A DNA stretch of 64,000 bases from Rotaria sordida (Eukaryota; Rotifera; Eurotatoria; Philodinida; Philodinidae), in NCBI GenBank assembly GCA_905250125.1, contig CAJNOL010000085.1, positions 104,520 through 168,519 on the forward strand. The letters run 5' to 3'. The position numbers were made by a program, and so were the translations under genes. Positions 44,840 to 57,204 of this stretch are shown one piece after another (within the stretch, counting starts at the first letter, position 1; every line of letters starts with the position of its first letter). A model generated the notes under the pieces. It made no database searches. It saw nothing but the letters and a program-made list of their open reading frames with translations, and had not been told where the DNA came from.

Positions 44840-46689
44840 ACTTGATTGGTGTAGAAGATGTTTGTTCTTAGAGAAAAAAAAAGAAAAAAGAAATAATCAT
44901 CAACTATTCTATTTGACTTTCATGGAAAAGACATGCAACAGATGGACAATACTACTATCTGTACATCTTTTTCTTTTTTTTGTCGACAGACATATTAAAA
45001 AAGAATTCGTTTGTACGACAGAATATATGATATAGTAATAGTTACATGAGGAGAAAAAAAAATGGGGAAGGATAAATGTGTCCATAATTGAGAGATATTT
45101 CATTGGTACACATAATGAATTAATTGAACTTTTTTTGCGAACGAAAATTTCCAATGAAATTGATAAAATGGCACCTATCCGCTAGTTCAGTGTCAATATG
45201 TGTAATTAAAAAAATATGCCACTTGATCCTATTTAGAACACATAATTCTCTCTATATATATCCATTGAAATAATACCTTTTACATAATTATTGGCGACAA
45301 AAATTAGTTAAGCCTTTCGTCTCATTTCGTTGGTAAGTGATCCCTATGTTCTATCTTTTTGTCTCATCGTTCATAATCGAACAAATATAAAATTTAGTCC
45401 GTCCCGTCATCATCTAGTTATTTCCTATTCACTTAGATCATCATTTGATGTGTGAGGCAACATCTTGCTTTATCGCTCTTACTACACTATACATAATGTT
45501 CGATTTCAATTGAGATGTCAAGTCTTCTCTTCTGTTCGTTTTTTTTTTCAATTTATATGCATTTCTTCTTTTGTTCATAAATATATATATGTATGTATAT
45601 ATGCATGTATGTACTCTTTGTGTGTATGTAAGAGTGTGCATGTGTGCGAGTATGTAATGATGACATGTTGATGATGGTGATTTTCGTTGTATGATTGAAG
45701 TGGATGAGAGGGTCATCAGACCAATAGTCACCTGTAATAGAACGGACATTTTATATTGTTTCATAAAGCGGAAGATTTTTAGGTAGGGTAGATAAACGCG
45801 CATCACATAAAATACAATTGAAATTACTGATGATGATAAGAATAAAAGGAGATGTATAGGCACATTGTCTGACATCACATCTGGTGAGTAGGAAGGAGAG
45901 AATGTGTGTGTGTATGATGTAAAGGATGAGAATTCGACCAATTCATCATTATTAATAGAGAGAAAAAAGACAAAGTGTAACACTTTTCAATCTGTTGAGA
46001 AGCAAAGGTGAATTCGTAAGAATCATTAATCTTAATAATAATTCATATAATAAAGAAGACCAAATCTGTTTTACTTGAAAATTTAGCATATTTATAAGAG
46101 TAGAGAATTGATTGACTAGTATTGTAAGATTTCTCTTTCTCATTCTCTTGTTAAATATATTTTATTGAATTTTCCATTTGATGCTCTCGTTCACATACTA
46201 GAACGTGGTTTGAATCGTAAGAATACTATCGCCATCGGCGATCTCTAATGTTGAATCGATGTCGTACGTACAAGGTCAGTAAGATGAAGCCGGAAAAAAA
46301 TGAATTCTTTTTTTTTTTTCCCTTCACTCGCGAAACCAAGTCAAGGCAAACTGTTTCATGTCATTGACTGTCTTTTCATTTTTTTTTCATATGTATATTG
46401 TACAATTCTATTCAGTATCTCAATTAAGATGACCAATGTCTTAAGTTTCAATGATGAAAAGGAAACGTGTGACACAATAATAGATCTGAGCTGTTTATTC
46501 TTTAAGAACGTGTGGATTGATCATCAAGTGTGACTAAAGAGCATACGCTCGTTAGATTTTCTTGATACCGACCTTTTTTTTTTTTCTTCTTTTTTGCTCT
46601 TTCATTTTGTGTGAAGTGTACTTTAATTTTGTTTCTGCTTCTTCATCTTCCGCAAAGAAAAAAATCAATCGTTCTTGTCCTATTTAAAA
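44840..46689. other. Intergenic upstream of the KIF26-like gene
   Basis: Contains a TATG/TGTG-rich low-complexity stretch near 45580-45660. The 180-codon minus-strand frame at 45441-45983 runs across it and is not accepted as a gene. Confidence 0.5.
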
Positions 46690-48809
46690 ATGAACTCGCT
46701 ACAATCATTGATCATTAATACACGAAATAATAACAAACGAGCATCACTTGCAATGCCTGTTCAATCAAATAGGTAAGCAAAAGTTCGTAATTGTGATGTT
46801 CATCTTTGCCAATCATTTGACAGATTCTCTTTTAAAAACGACAAAAAAAAAAGAAAAAATTCTTCTCTGATTTCATATAATATGTAAATTGTCTAAAGAT
46901 CCAATATCTTTAAAAGTAAATATAGGACACGAAAAAAAAAGCACCCTATTGCCTTTATTTTAGTTTTATCAAATCATTCCCTATTGTCAATGATTATTTT
47001 GTCAAATTTTATACATCAAATCATTGTTCAATGTTCGATGAACATTTAAACTGTATCAATCGTCAATATCATAGAAGAAAAGATGATCATCAAGTAACTA
47101 TATACATATCTTCAATTCATTTTGCTACGTATAGAAAAAAAAAAAAGAAAAGATAAAAAGAAAAGACAATTTGATATGTCTAAAAGCAAAAATTGTCGGT
47201 TTTTTCTCTTCCCACAATAGTTATTAGATGTCTTTTTTTTTTCTTCTTCTTCTTCTTCTTCTATAACCTTGCACACTCAAATATTTGTCTCGTCTACTCT
47301 TATTGCATGAGTTGTTATTACAGTATCGTCGTCCTTTGGTCGTTAACAACACTTCATCGAATTTTCGATCCACTATTCTCACCAACAATTATCATCACTA
47401 TATGAAACGTTATCAACATCATATATCAAAGTAAGAAACTACTCTGTTTTTTAGTAAAATACAATGCAATATATTCTGTATATCATATATATATATATAT
47501 ACATATATCTTCTTCGAAAATGTTCATTTTTGTTAATAACTAAATTTTGTTTGTATGATCGGTCAAACTTAAATGATCATATACATATGTACATTGACAT
47601 ACAGACACAAAGAGAAGAGTTACTGTCTTATCTATTGAATAGTAAATAATGAATATTGTTTAGTATCTTGATATGTAGAAGACAAAAAGATTGAACATGT
47701 AATAATGTGCAAGGTCAGCTGTTCTCTCTTAGACGATGAATGAGCAGACATCGATTATGAGATTGTATTCTTTTTGCTTTTAACTTTACCGCCGTCAATT
47801 CTAGATCATTCCGAAATATTCTTGTCATTAACACTTCTCACAGTATGTATATGTCTAGTCTTAAACTTCTCACTATATGAAGTCAAAAATAAGGCGGAGT
47901 GGATAAATTTATTGAATTAATCCATTTAATTTGAGTAACTTATCTCTATACGTGAAAGGTCATTCACATTAAGTGTTCATAGATAGATCATGATTATCAT
48001 TCGTCTAGTGTGTCTCGCTTTACATATTACGTACTCCATTTATGCTTCTAAGCTTTTCTTCTTTTTTTCTGTTGTTTTTTAACGAATGTACGTGTCAATT
48101 AATGAAGCGGTTAATAAAAAGATTTGATCAGGGCAAAAAATAGAGAAGATTTACTACTAAGTGTCTATGTGTTCTATTGATGCATCCGTTAGTTAGTATC
48201 TTTGTCGCCTGTATGAAGGACGTATCGTGATCTTAATTTACATCATCATTCATTATCGATAATAAAAAAAAAATGCGGAAATCATAATCATCTTCATTCA
48301 CAACAAACGGTAGTTAAAAGCAATTCCATCGTGTATTTGTTCTACTGACCATCATCACCCACCCTATAATAAATCGTTGTTCTTTCATTCTTATTCTCTT
48401 TATTCAATAAGTAAGTAGACAATAGCGAAAGCGAGAGAGAGAGAGAAAATATAATCATGTATGCACTTATTAGTTAGGCGTTGGGTACTTTGTGTGACAC
48501 CTCTCTCTTTCTCTGTCTTGTGTATACTCATTCTTTTTTTTTTTCTTTTTCTCTTGGTTAAATCAAAAGATGGTTTTCAAGCCGGATATATGTGCTGTAC
48601 TCACCCAACTACTTTTGCCTGATTACATCATTTTCATTGACTGACTACGTACTACATACTGGATCTTTTATTGACTTTAAGGTCGATTATAGAAGAAAAA
48701 ACGTTCTATTCTAAAAGAGACGTATGCTTCCTTTTACTTTTCCTAACTGATTTATTTTACTTCTGTTTATTCGACATCTTTACATTATCAAGGTTGGAAA
48801 AAATTTCTG

Positions 48810-48841
<32 letters not shown>

Positions 48842-51800
48842 TTCTTATATTCACATCCTTGATACTTGCATTTTATAGATTGGTAACGACATGAATATAT
48901 ATGTTGTTTTGTGTGATAGAAATTAATTATTTTTTTTTGTTGTCTACTTATTCATGATAGAAGACTTGTCGTTGCGAAGAAAGACAGATGGTCACGCCAT
49001 GTCGTTATTATAAACAAAATACAAGATACTTAAATAATATATACTTCGTAGTAGTTGGCCTAGATTCTTGAAAAGAAAAATTAGACTAGCGCAATACCGT
49101 AGATTTAATTGACAAAAAATAGAAGTAAACATAAATTAGCCTTATAGGTCTAGTCTTACACATATGTGATCAAGGTCTAATTGACAATATTTTATATTGG
49201 TTCTTAGTTAATAATTGTAAAATAAGTAATAAATTATATATTTTTTTTTAGTTGTTTTCTTTTCTTATGAACTTTAAAATTCTATAAATAGACTATTTTC
49301 TAATAATGCAATACAATAGATATATTTGGAATAGTTCTAGTATGAAATTACTCGTAGAATACGTTGAATCTCTATCATTACATGTCATCTTATATCTATT
49401 TTCGGTCTGTTCGTCAATTGACTTGTCATTTCTATAGGGAGGAAAAAAAGAAGAAGAAAGAAACGAAACGAAACCAAACCCTGGTTTAAGATATATATGC
49501 TGTAAATTGTTATTAGCTATACTACTCGTCACAATTTTTTCTATATAAACGATGTCGAAAATATAATATGGCTGTCAAATATGAAACAAATATCATCACT
49601 TATCCTTTCTTCAATGAAACAATTTATAAATCGAGGTTTCTATTTTCTTTTTTCTCTTTCTCTCTCTCTCTCTCCCTGTATATACTCATGTCGATCCTTC
49701 ATCGTTAAAAAATTACGATATATTGCTGTCATATGAATATACTGATTGATCGATGATAGCTGTTCTTGTTATTTTCATTGATATACTCCTCCTCGTCGCC
49801 ATCGAAAAATGAGATAATCTAATGAAACAAAAACAAAACACTAAAATAGAACTTCATTAGTATATGTATAAGATGGACACTTCTTTGATTTAGAGTATAG
49901 AATAAGAGTGTCGTTTATATATATATGAGAAGAAAAAAAGAACGAAATATTTACATAAAACAGTACAATGATGAAGTCATCTTTTATATATATATATATA
50001 TATATTACAGAGTGAAACTCAATTCTGGTTGAAGAATGTCAGTAGAGATCATGTATAACCTTGCACATACGTGTTCAATACATACAGATGTATTGTATGT
50101 TTGCTTTTATAATACTTCTGTACTTGCGTCATTCACTATAACAAAGAGATGACACATTTCTTTTTTTTTTTTTCTTCTTTCCGTTGTTCGTTTAATCAAG
50201 TAGAAATTAGAGGCATGTCTTCTTTCATCATTTCATTTATAGTTTGTCCTCGTCGAAACAACAAATGATGATCGGCGTTGACCCTAAGCATTCTATAGAA
50301 CTTATGCAACAACAACAACAAGAACAAACGACGTTGTCATCTTCATTTGTCAATCATCTGAAGTCCTCTATTACAGCAGATTCTTGTTCTGGTATTTATG
50401 ATAATAATAATCATTATCATCATCAAAAAAAAATTATTTCATCATCACGAGTAAGTAAAACATTCGAATAATTTTACTATCTATATAGTTAATATGATAT
50501 AACACCAGCTTAGTAAATAAATTAAATGTTAGCCTTTTTCTTTTCTCAGATGTGAATAATTTAATATAGAAGTCACTTATGACAGTAGGTTTTTTTTCTT
50601 CGCTTTTCTCGATTGACCGATGCAATTGGTCTCTATTCATTCAATTTTGTCACTGTAAAATAACTAATGCATCAGTAAGGAAAGACGATGTTTAAATCGA
50701 ATCACTAATGAACTTTGAGACATGACAAGAAAAAAAAATTCTTTTTATCTTTTTTGTATCTCATATTTTATTTCTCTATATGGCATTGTTTAGATTAGAC
50801 TTGGCCTACGTTGTTTATGTCCATTCAATGACAAGCAAAGGCAATTATTCGATGAGATATTCTCTAATAATGAACAGACAACGAACATTAGTGAACGTAT
50901 ACTTGACGAATGTATATCACGTTTAACAAAGAATTCTTGCAATACATTACTTATACTTTGTGGACATTATCGAGAAGGCAAGAAATTAGGATTGTTTATT
51001 TCTTGTTTTCTTTTTTCCTTGATAAAAAATTAATCAATATTTCTAATTTTTCTTGTTTCTTTTTTGTTTTTGTTTTATAGTTCATCAACTTCAAACTGTA
51101 ATTCTATCATCATCATTTATACGCTTAGATAATTTTGTTAATAATAATCAAGATAAAGATTTAATTCTTCGTATTAGTGTACAAAAATTTTTAAATCATA
51201 AAACATCGGAAAGTAAATATTAATCTGAAAAATGATTTCACAAAAAACAAAAAACTTTAATATTTATTTTCTAATAGTAAATTATTTATTATCAACAAAA
51301 GATTCTTTGGTTTCATCTCAAAATGAAACATGTCAATATTTAAATAATCTTTGTTCAAATCATCGATATAATCCATTATTAATTACATTTCATCTTATAT
51401 ATCGTTCAACAAATACAAATCAAGCACAATTTCATATACTTTTTACCAATGATAATGATAATGAAATAGGAAACGAACAATTTTCTGATATTTTTATGTC
51501 ATTAGCATTATCATTCTCGTCAAATAGACAGAAACAATCATATAATACATTGAAGTAAGTTTTACTAATTATGCTTTTTTTTTTCTTGCTAATGTTTTTA
51601 CCAAAATGTAGTCTATACAATATATATATATATATAATTTGTATAAATAGAAAGCGTAATCTAACGATCGAACAATCATTATCATCATTATTACGTCGAT
51701 ATATATTAAATAATATAGAACAATATTCAGAAAATTTTTTATATTTATTTGCAAATGTTAAAAATGATAAACAATTAAAATATTGGATGAAAATTCAACG

Positions 51801-54800
51801 TCTATTTCGAATAAAACAACATCGATCGAAAGTAAGAACAAAAAATAAAGGATGTTACAATAGGAAATCAGATTATTAGATAAATCTATCGATTGAATAT
51901 CTTCTACGAAAATTTATAAATTTGAATTATATACGATGATTCGAATAAACTTATGTAGAAATTTATTTTTTCTTTTTAAAGTAGATTAAATGAATTTCTG
52001 AACTATACATTTCTCTTATTATGGATTTTTAAAAGAGCTTAATTCGTAATCGTAAAATTTGGAGACTACAAAAGTTGATTATTTCCTTTTAGCGTAACAT
52101 ATTCGTATTTGTTTATTTAAAATCTATATTGAATACAAGATATGTAACGATCCTTGCGTATTGTTCGATATATAAGTAAGACAAAAACTAAAGTTATTCA
52201 TCAACCAAACTTACTGTTAATTGTCACAGGTTCGATTAGATATATGCAGAATATAGTCCGACTCGTGTCCGGTCAAATGACAAAAAGATTAACTGATGTC
52301 AAGTTTCATATAAGATAAAAAGCAATACTAGCTGAGATAATAATTTCGATTTGTTTTTTTTTTTTTGTCTATTTTGAAAGAATTTCTATGAAAAGAATAT
52401 TTAATCTTCGAAACAAAACCTTCGATCTGATTGACTTATGTCAAACATTCGTGCAGTATACTGTTTTTCACTCTTGTACTCGATAGTTGTTTGACATTCA
52501 TTTGCAAATTCTTCATTGATAGATTAGAAGTATTTAATGACATCTGCTAATATTTCATCTTTTCAACAGTTAATCAATTTCATATCAAGTATATATTAAC
52601 TAAAGTTGATAAATACTAAATAAACCATATTCTCTTAAACCAGCTTTCATATATCGAAAATCGATGTTTTTATTGGCAAAAACAAAAACCCTAATCTTAT
52701 ATAAATATATATACAATAGATGTCAAAAGTCTGTGCTATCGGATAAAAATCAAACCTGTTTTTTTTTGTTTGATAGTTTTATAATAAACAGAACTCAATA
52801 AACTCTCTGTGCAAGTGCCAACCCAAGGTCGATCGATATTAATGTATTCAAATTTAGAATAAAAACACTACTTTTTTTTTCATAGATTTTTAGTTCGTCA
52901 TTATTTAGAAGCGTTAATATCCATCTTTTTATCAATAATTAAGTCTCGATATATGTTTACTATGTCGAAAATAATAGATATTAATTTACTGTGATCTTGA
53001 ATTGTCTTTGCATAGATCTTCATTCTACTAAGGACTATAATTATTAAATTTCCAGAGCGAATATTTAAGTTAGACCATAGAACTCACTAGAGCAAATATT
53101 TGAAAATAGTCGGAATTAAAAGTTACATTTCATCAATTCTCATGCTAAGAATATCTAAAGTGAACTTCATAAATCAAACAAGTAACAATCATTTAATATG
53201 AAATTTTTCTAGGTAATATCAAACGCAATGAGTACTCAAATAAGCGATCAAATGCTATACGATTTGTTACTAATTCTAAAACATTCTCGTCTGAGCAAAA
53301 AAAAAAAAGATCTATTGACCTTGTAATTTCTGCACATTGAAGGCTGATCAAAATATAATTTTCCCTGGTTATCAAGGTTATTTATGTTTTTGTTATGTCT
53401 AAAATATAATATAATAGAAGAATTCGCATATTTGAATAGTTTTTAGCTAATAGCCAGACTGTTGACAACAAGTTTATATATCATCTTAAAATATTTCTAT
53501 TTTTGTTTTTGTTTTAGATGTCTCAAGATCGTACTGATTCATCATCTGTTGAAACAGTCATAAATCATAATAATGAAGAAATATGGATTGATGGTCCATT
53601 AAGTTCAATAAATTCAAAAAAAACTGAAATATGGATTGATGGTCCATTTGAATATCATTCTCCAATAAATAAATATCATCGTAAAAAATCAAAATCAAAA
53701 ATACATTCAAAATCAATTCGTCAACATACATCTAAATCTAAAAATTCTATTCTTTTATCAAAACCATCATTTCTATCATCAACAATTATAGAAAAAGATA
53801 ATGATGAATCATCATCAATAACAAATTTTGATAATGAATCAATAATTAGTTCACATTGTCATTTACCTGTATTACCAGTATTTAAAGATCATACATTAAT
53901 ACCATTTCGTTCGAATGAATTATTCGATATAAAAAAATCATTAAAAAATGATTTTAAATCTAGTACAAATAAATTAAATGATGATATGGAAATATTAGAA
54001 AAAACACTTGAAACATTATTAATTCCATCATCAATTAATAATGATAAACAACAATCCATAATATCTCAATCATTAAATCATATTGATCAATTATCATCAT
54101 ATATGTCAAATGATGAAAAAACTAAACGTTTATCAAGAATTATTTCTCCAACACGTTTTAATCAAGTATTTAAGTAAGATTTTGTTTTTTTGTTTTTTAC
54201 TCTTTTAAAAAATAATATATCTATTATTTGTTTTTTTTTAAAGTAATAATCAATTATCAGAAAATCTTCATTATTCATCAATCGGTTTATCAGTACCAAA
54301 TTCACCTGTGATTAAATCTCAAAATCGTCAATCACGAACACCATTAAACTCAATACCAAATACGCCTCATCATTTATTACCATTATCATCATCATCAACA
54401 ATAAAAAAATCGAAAAATCTTTCCGAATCAAATCGTCCAACACGTCCATCAATTTTTCAACGTTTATTTGGTTTACGTTCATCATCAATTCCACCACAAT
54501 CATTAATACCAACTGTTATTGAATCTTCACCATTAATATCACCATTAACAGTTACATTAGATTCACATGATGATCTAATGCCATTAACAACAAGTAGTAC
54601 AGCATCATCAGCATCGGGACGTGCTAGTTCAAGTGGTTATGAATCTATGAGTAATACAACATTTGAAGAAATGATTTCATCAATACCAATTATTATGAAT
54701 AATGAAAATAATTCAATTAAATTAAGAAATAAATCAATACGAAAAGGTTTGAATTCAAATAATAAAACAAAAAGAAAAAATTTCATTTCAAAAGATAATT

Positions 54801-56747
54801 TTCTAAATTAAAAAATATATTAACCAAGGATATAATATATTGCACATAATTTATGTCGAGTGTCTGAAAAGTTTTCTATGAATTGAACTTAATCAACTAA
54901 TGGATTTCTTTTTTGTTAAATGTCAGATGACTTTAATGAATTTTTTACATATATAGGATGAATCGTAAATAACTAGATGATACAAAAAAAAACACTCAAT
55001 ATTTCTAATAGGACTGGTCTTTTTTCGCTTGTTGATAGGCGATTTTTCAAAATTTTTATCTACTAGGTAAACCATCAATGATTTCTATTTTGCACTAACA
55101 CTATTGCCATGAATAAAGACATGCACATCCGAAATTTTTGATATATATGCAACGTTAGTTAGAGATGGAATCAGTCTGAAATCCATACCGGTATTGTACT
55201 GGCGAGTAGCTGTACTTTTCCATCTGTGGATAGTAATTTACCAGAAATGCCCTGTCTACTTGTATCATCTCGGATGTAAGTAAACGAAGGGAGCTCATTC
55301 TCGATCTGTTATAGTTCTTTTCAGTATAAGTCTAGAAGAAAAGAAGCTTATGATCTGATCAACCTATCATTGTGTTAAATATTCGCAATTTTTAAACACT
55401 TGGATGAAATTCATAGCGTAAACAGCTGGATTAAAAGATTACATAAGGATAGGTTCGGCGACGCATAAGCTTCTTATTTTTTTCTTGAGTTATAAGACTC
55501 AGAGTGAGTAGAGCTAACTCTTCTTCAACTGAAGTAAACGAGACCGGACTTATCTTACTGACATATATTTCTTCTTCATTGAATTCAATATATCTATTTG
55601 ACAGTTTCTCTATGTGTAAAATCTTTGAAGAGTCTTCTATCATCGAGAAAAAAAATTCGGTCTGATTGATTGAAGTAGATTAGAGATACTGAATTTTTTT
55701 ATTGTTTAGCTACATTTTGAAAATTATCAACAATCATTGAGATAGAAAGTTTAGTCAATCTTTTAAGTATTAACAGAGTTCATTTTGTGCCTTCGGTTTT
55801 ACAAATTAATTCAAATTTTTTCTATCGTACGGTTAATGTTTATTAATCTGAAATGAATATTTCATTCAAATGGTTCTTTGAAAATTTTTTCTATTAGCAT
55901 TTTGCAACAAAACGCACAAAGTTCACAGCAACTCTAAGATAGACATAAGTGAAATCAGTCATTTTCAGCCCCAGAACTGAGACTGGCATGTTCAAATCTA
56001 CTCTCAGATTGTTTTCGATTTGTTAATCTGCAATAAAAACAAAACTATTCTGAGACCGATTGAATGTTCTACCGAACTTCACTAGTTGTTAGATGTTTAT
56101 AAGAAATATCGAAAAAAAGGTTAATAAGATTGAAGAACTCATTGCTTATCATAAGTCTATTGGCAAATATTCAACTTTCTGTTAAGATAGTTTGACTTGT
56201 AAACTAAAAAACAATAGTCTTTTCAAATCAGATTGATTGCAATGACAAATAAAAAAAACAATTTTCTTTGTTATTATAAGATGAACGACGTTCAAATCCT
56301 AATACATCATGGAATAGTCCAATTGTAAGTTTGAAATAGAGAGAATAAAATTATATTCATCGGCTTATTTTATTCATTATTATAGCTTCGTGATAAATCT
56401 CATCGTCAACAACGTATATCACAATTAAAACATCGTCAAAATGAATTAAAACTTGAATTAGCAATGACAAAAACATTTTTACTAATGGATAAAAATAAAA
56501 ATTTTGAATATAATGATTGTAAATATAAACCAAGAAGAAGAAAAAAAATTTTTTTATTATTGATTTAAATTTTTCTATTTTTCTATTTTCTTTAGCTTTT
56601 AATTCCACAATAAATAATAATCCAATCCATACAATTATGTCAAATACAAATGAAGAAGAGGAACTTGAAAGAGACATTGAACATTTAGAAAGACGTTTAG
56701 CATCAGCTAAATCACAATTAAATCATAGTACATATAAAAAAAAATAA
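46690..56747 (+). CDS. KIF26: Atypical kinesin of the KIF26/VAB-8 (kinesin-11) family
   Basis: Thirteen exons: 46690-46772, 46964-47093, 47324-47430, 50243-50450, 50794-50977, 51081-51212, 51278-51554, 51651-51831, 53518-54173, 54244-54746, 56281-56324, 56386-56518 and 56596-56747. They total 2,790 bases in phase, 929 aa. Residues 1-176 are polar and low-complexity. Residues 177-434 form a degenerate motor: FDEIFSNN, LILCGH in place of the usual GQ-type P-loop start, FHILF where switch II should be, then LSSLLRRYI and a neck-like end. The tail carries WIDGP twice (about 457 and 474), SSSGYESM (about 785), and a C-terminal coiled coil with HRQQRI and TKTFLLMDKNK, all hallmarks of KIF26. Family members bind microtubules without normal motility and act in neuronal migration and axon growth. 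The exon 5 donor is uncertain (GC at 50978, or a weak GT at 51005 giving 938 aa). Confidence 0.85.
47431..50242. other. KIF26-like intron 3 (2.8 kb)
   Basis: Contains a T tract of more than 20 at about 48810-48835, short GA, CT and TA microsatellites, and no recognised exon. Its length and position near the 5' end could house regulatory elements; none was identified. Confidence 0.5.
51832..53517. other. KIF26-like intron 8 (1.7 kb)
   Basis: Bounded by GTAAGA and TTGTTTTAG. It separates the motor from the tail. If unspliced, the frame ends at 51879 after 15 more residues, which would yield a motor-only product. Confidence 0.55.
54747..56280. other. KIF26-like intron 10 (1.5 kb)
   Basis: Donor GTTTGA is weak but required by phase. 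Read-through would end at 54811. No transposon or exon was recognised inside. Confidence 0.45.
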
Positions 56748-57204
56748 ACAATTTACATCATAGAATGAGAAATAAATAATATATATATAAATGTATATGA
56801 TTGTTTTGCTTTTGTTTTTCTGTTTTCTTATCTTTTCTTTTCTTTTTTTTATAATTTCTTTATTTGATTTATAACAAAACAAATGCACTTGTTGTTTATA
56901 AATAAATATATATACAAAAAAAAAAAAAAAAAAAAAACCGAAGAAGAAATTGACTCAATAATGTATCATTAGTATGCTGTCTATTTTTAAAAAAAGTTGT
57001 GTAAATGAATACGATATGCACGCATTGTACACACCTTGTTTTGTCATCGGTTACACTCATTGCGATTGCAATTGCATGCTTTCGTTGCAATTCTGTAGAT
57101 GTGAAACAAGAGCTATGCGTATGCGAGCGACTGTCAGTGGGCGTGAAGAAACATACATTTGCATCGTTCTCGTCAAACGATAGAGTTGTAAAGTTAAAAA
57201 TAAC
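56748..57204. other. Short intergenic region with an A22 tract
   Basis: Joins the KIF26-like 3' end to the 574-aa gene. An AATAAA at 56900-56905 is followed about ten bases later by a run of 22 A (56916-56937). The small frames at 56974-57208 overlap one another and show no coding style. Confidence 0.5.

Noticed and set aside
45441-45983. 180-codon open frame on the minus strand
   Set aside because: It runs through a TATG/TGTG low-complexity stretch, has no coding-style codon pattern, no splice or poly(A) context and no recognisable domain.
51832-51879. KIF26-like gene ending at the stop at 51877-51879, with the 53518 frame as a separate gene
   Set aside because: A good GTAAGA donor at 51832 joins in phase to 53518. 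The downstream part carries the WIDGP, SSGYES and C-terminal coiled-coil motifs of KIF26, so a single gene is better supported.
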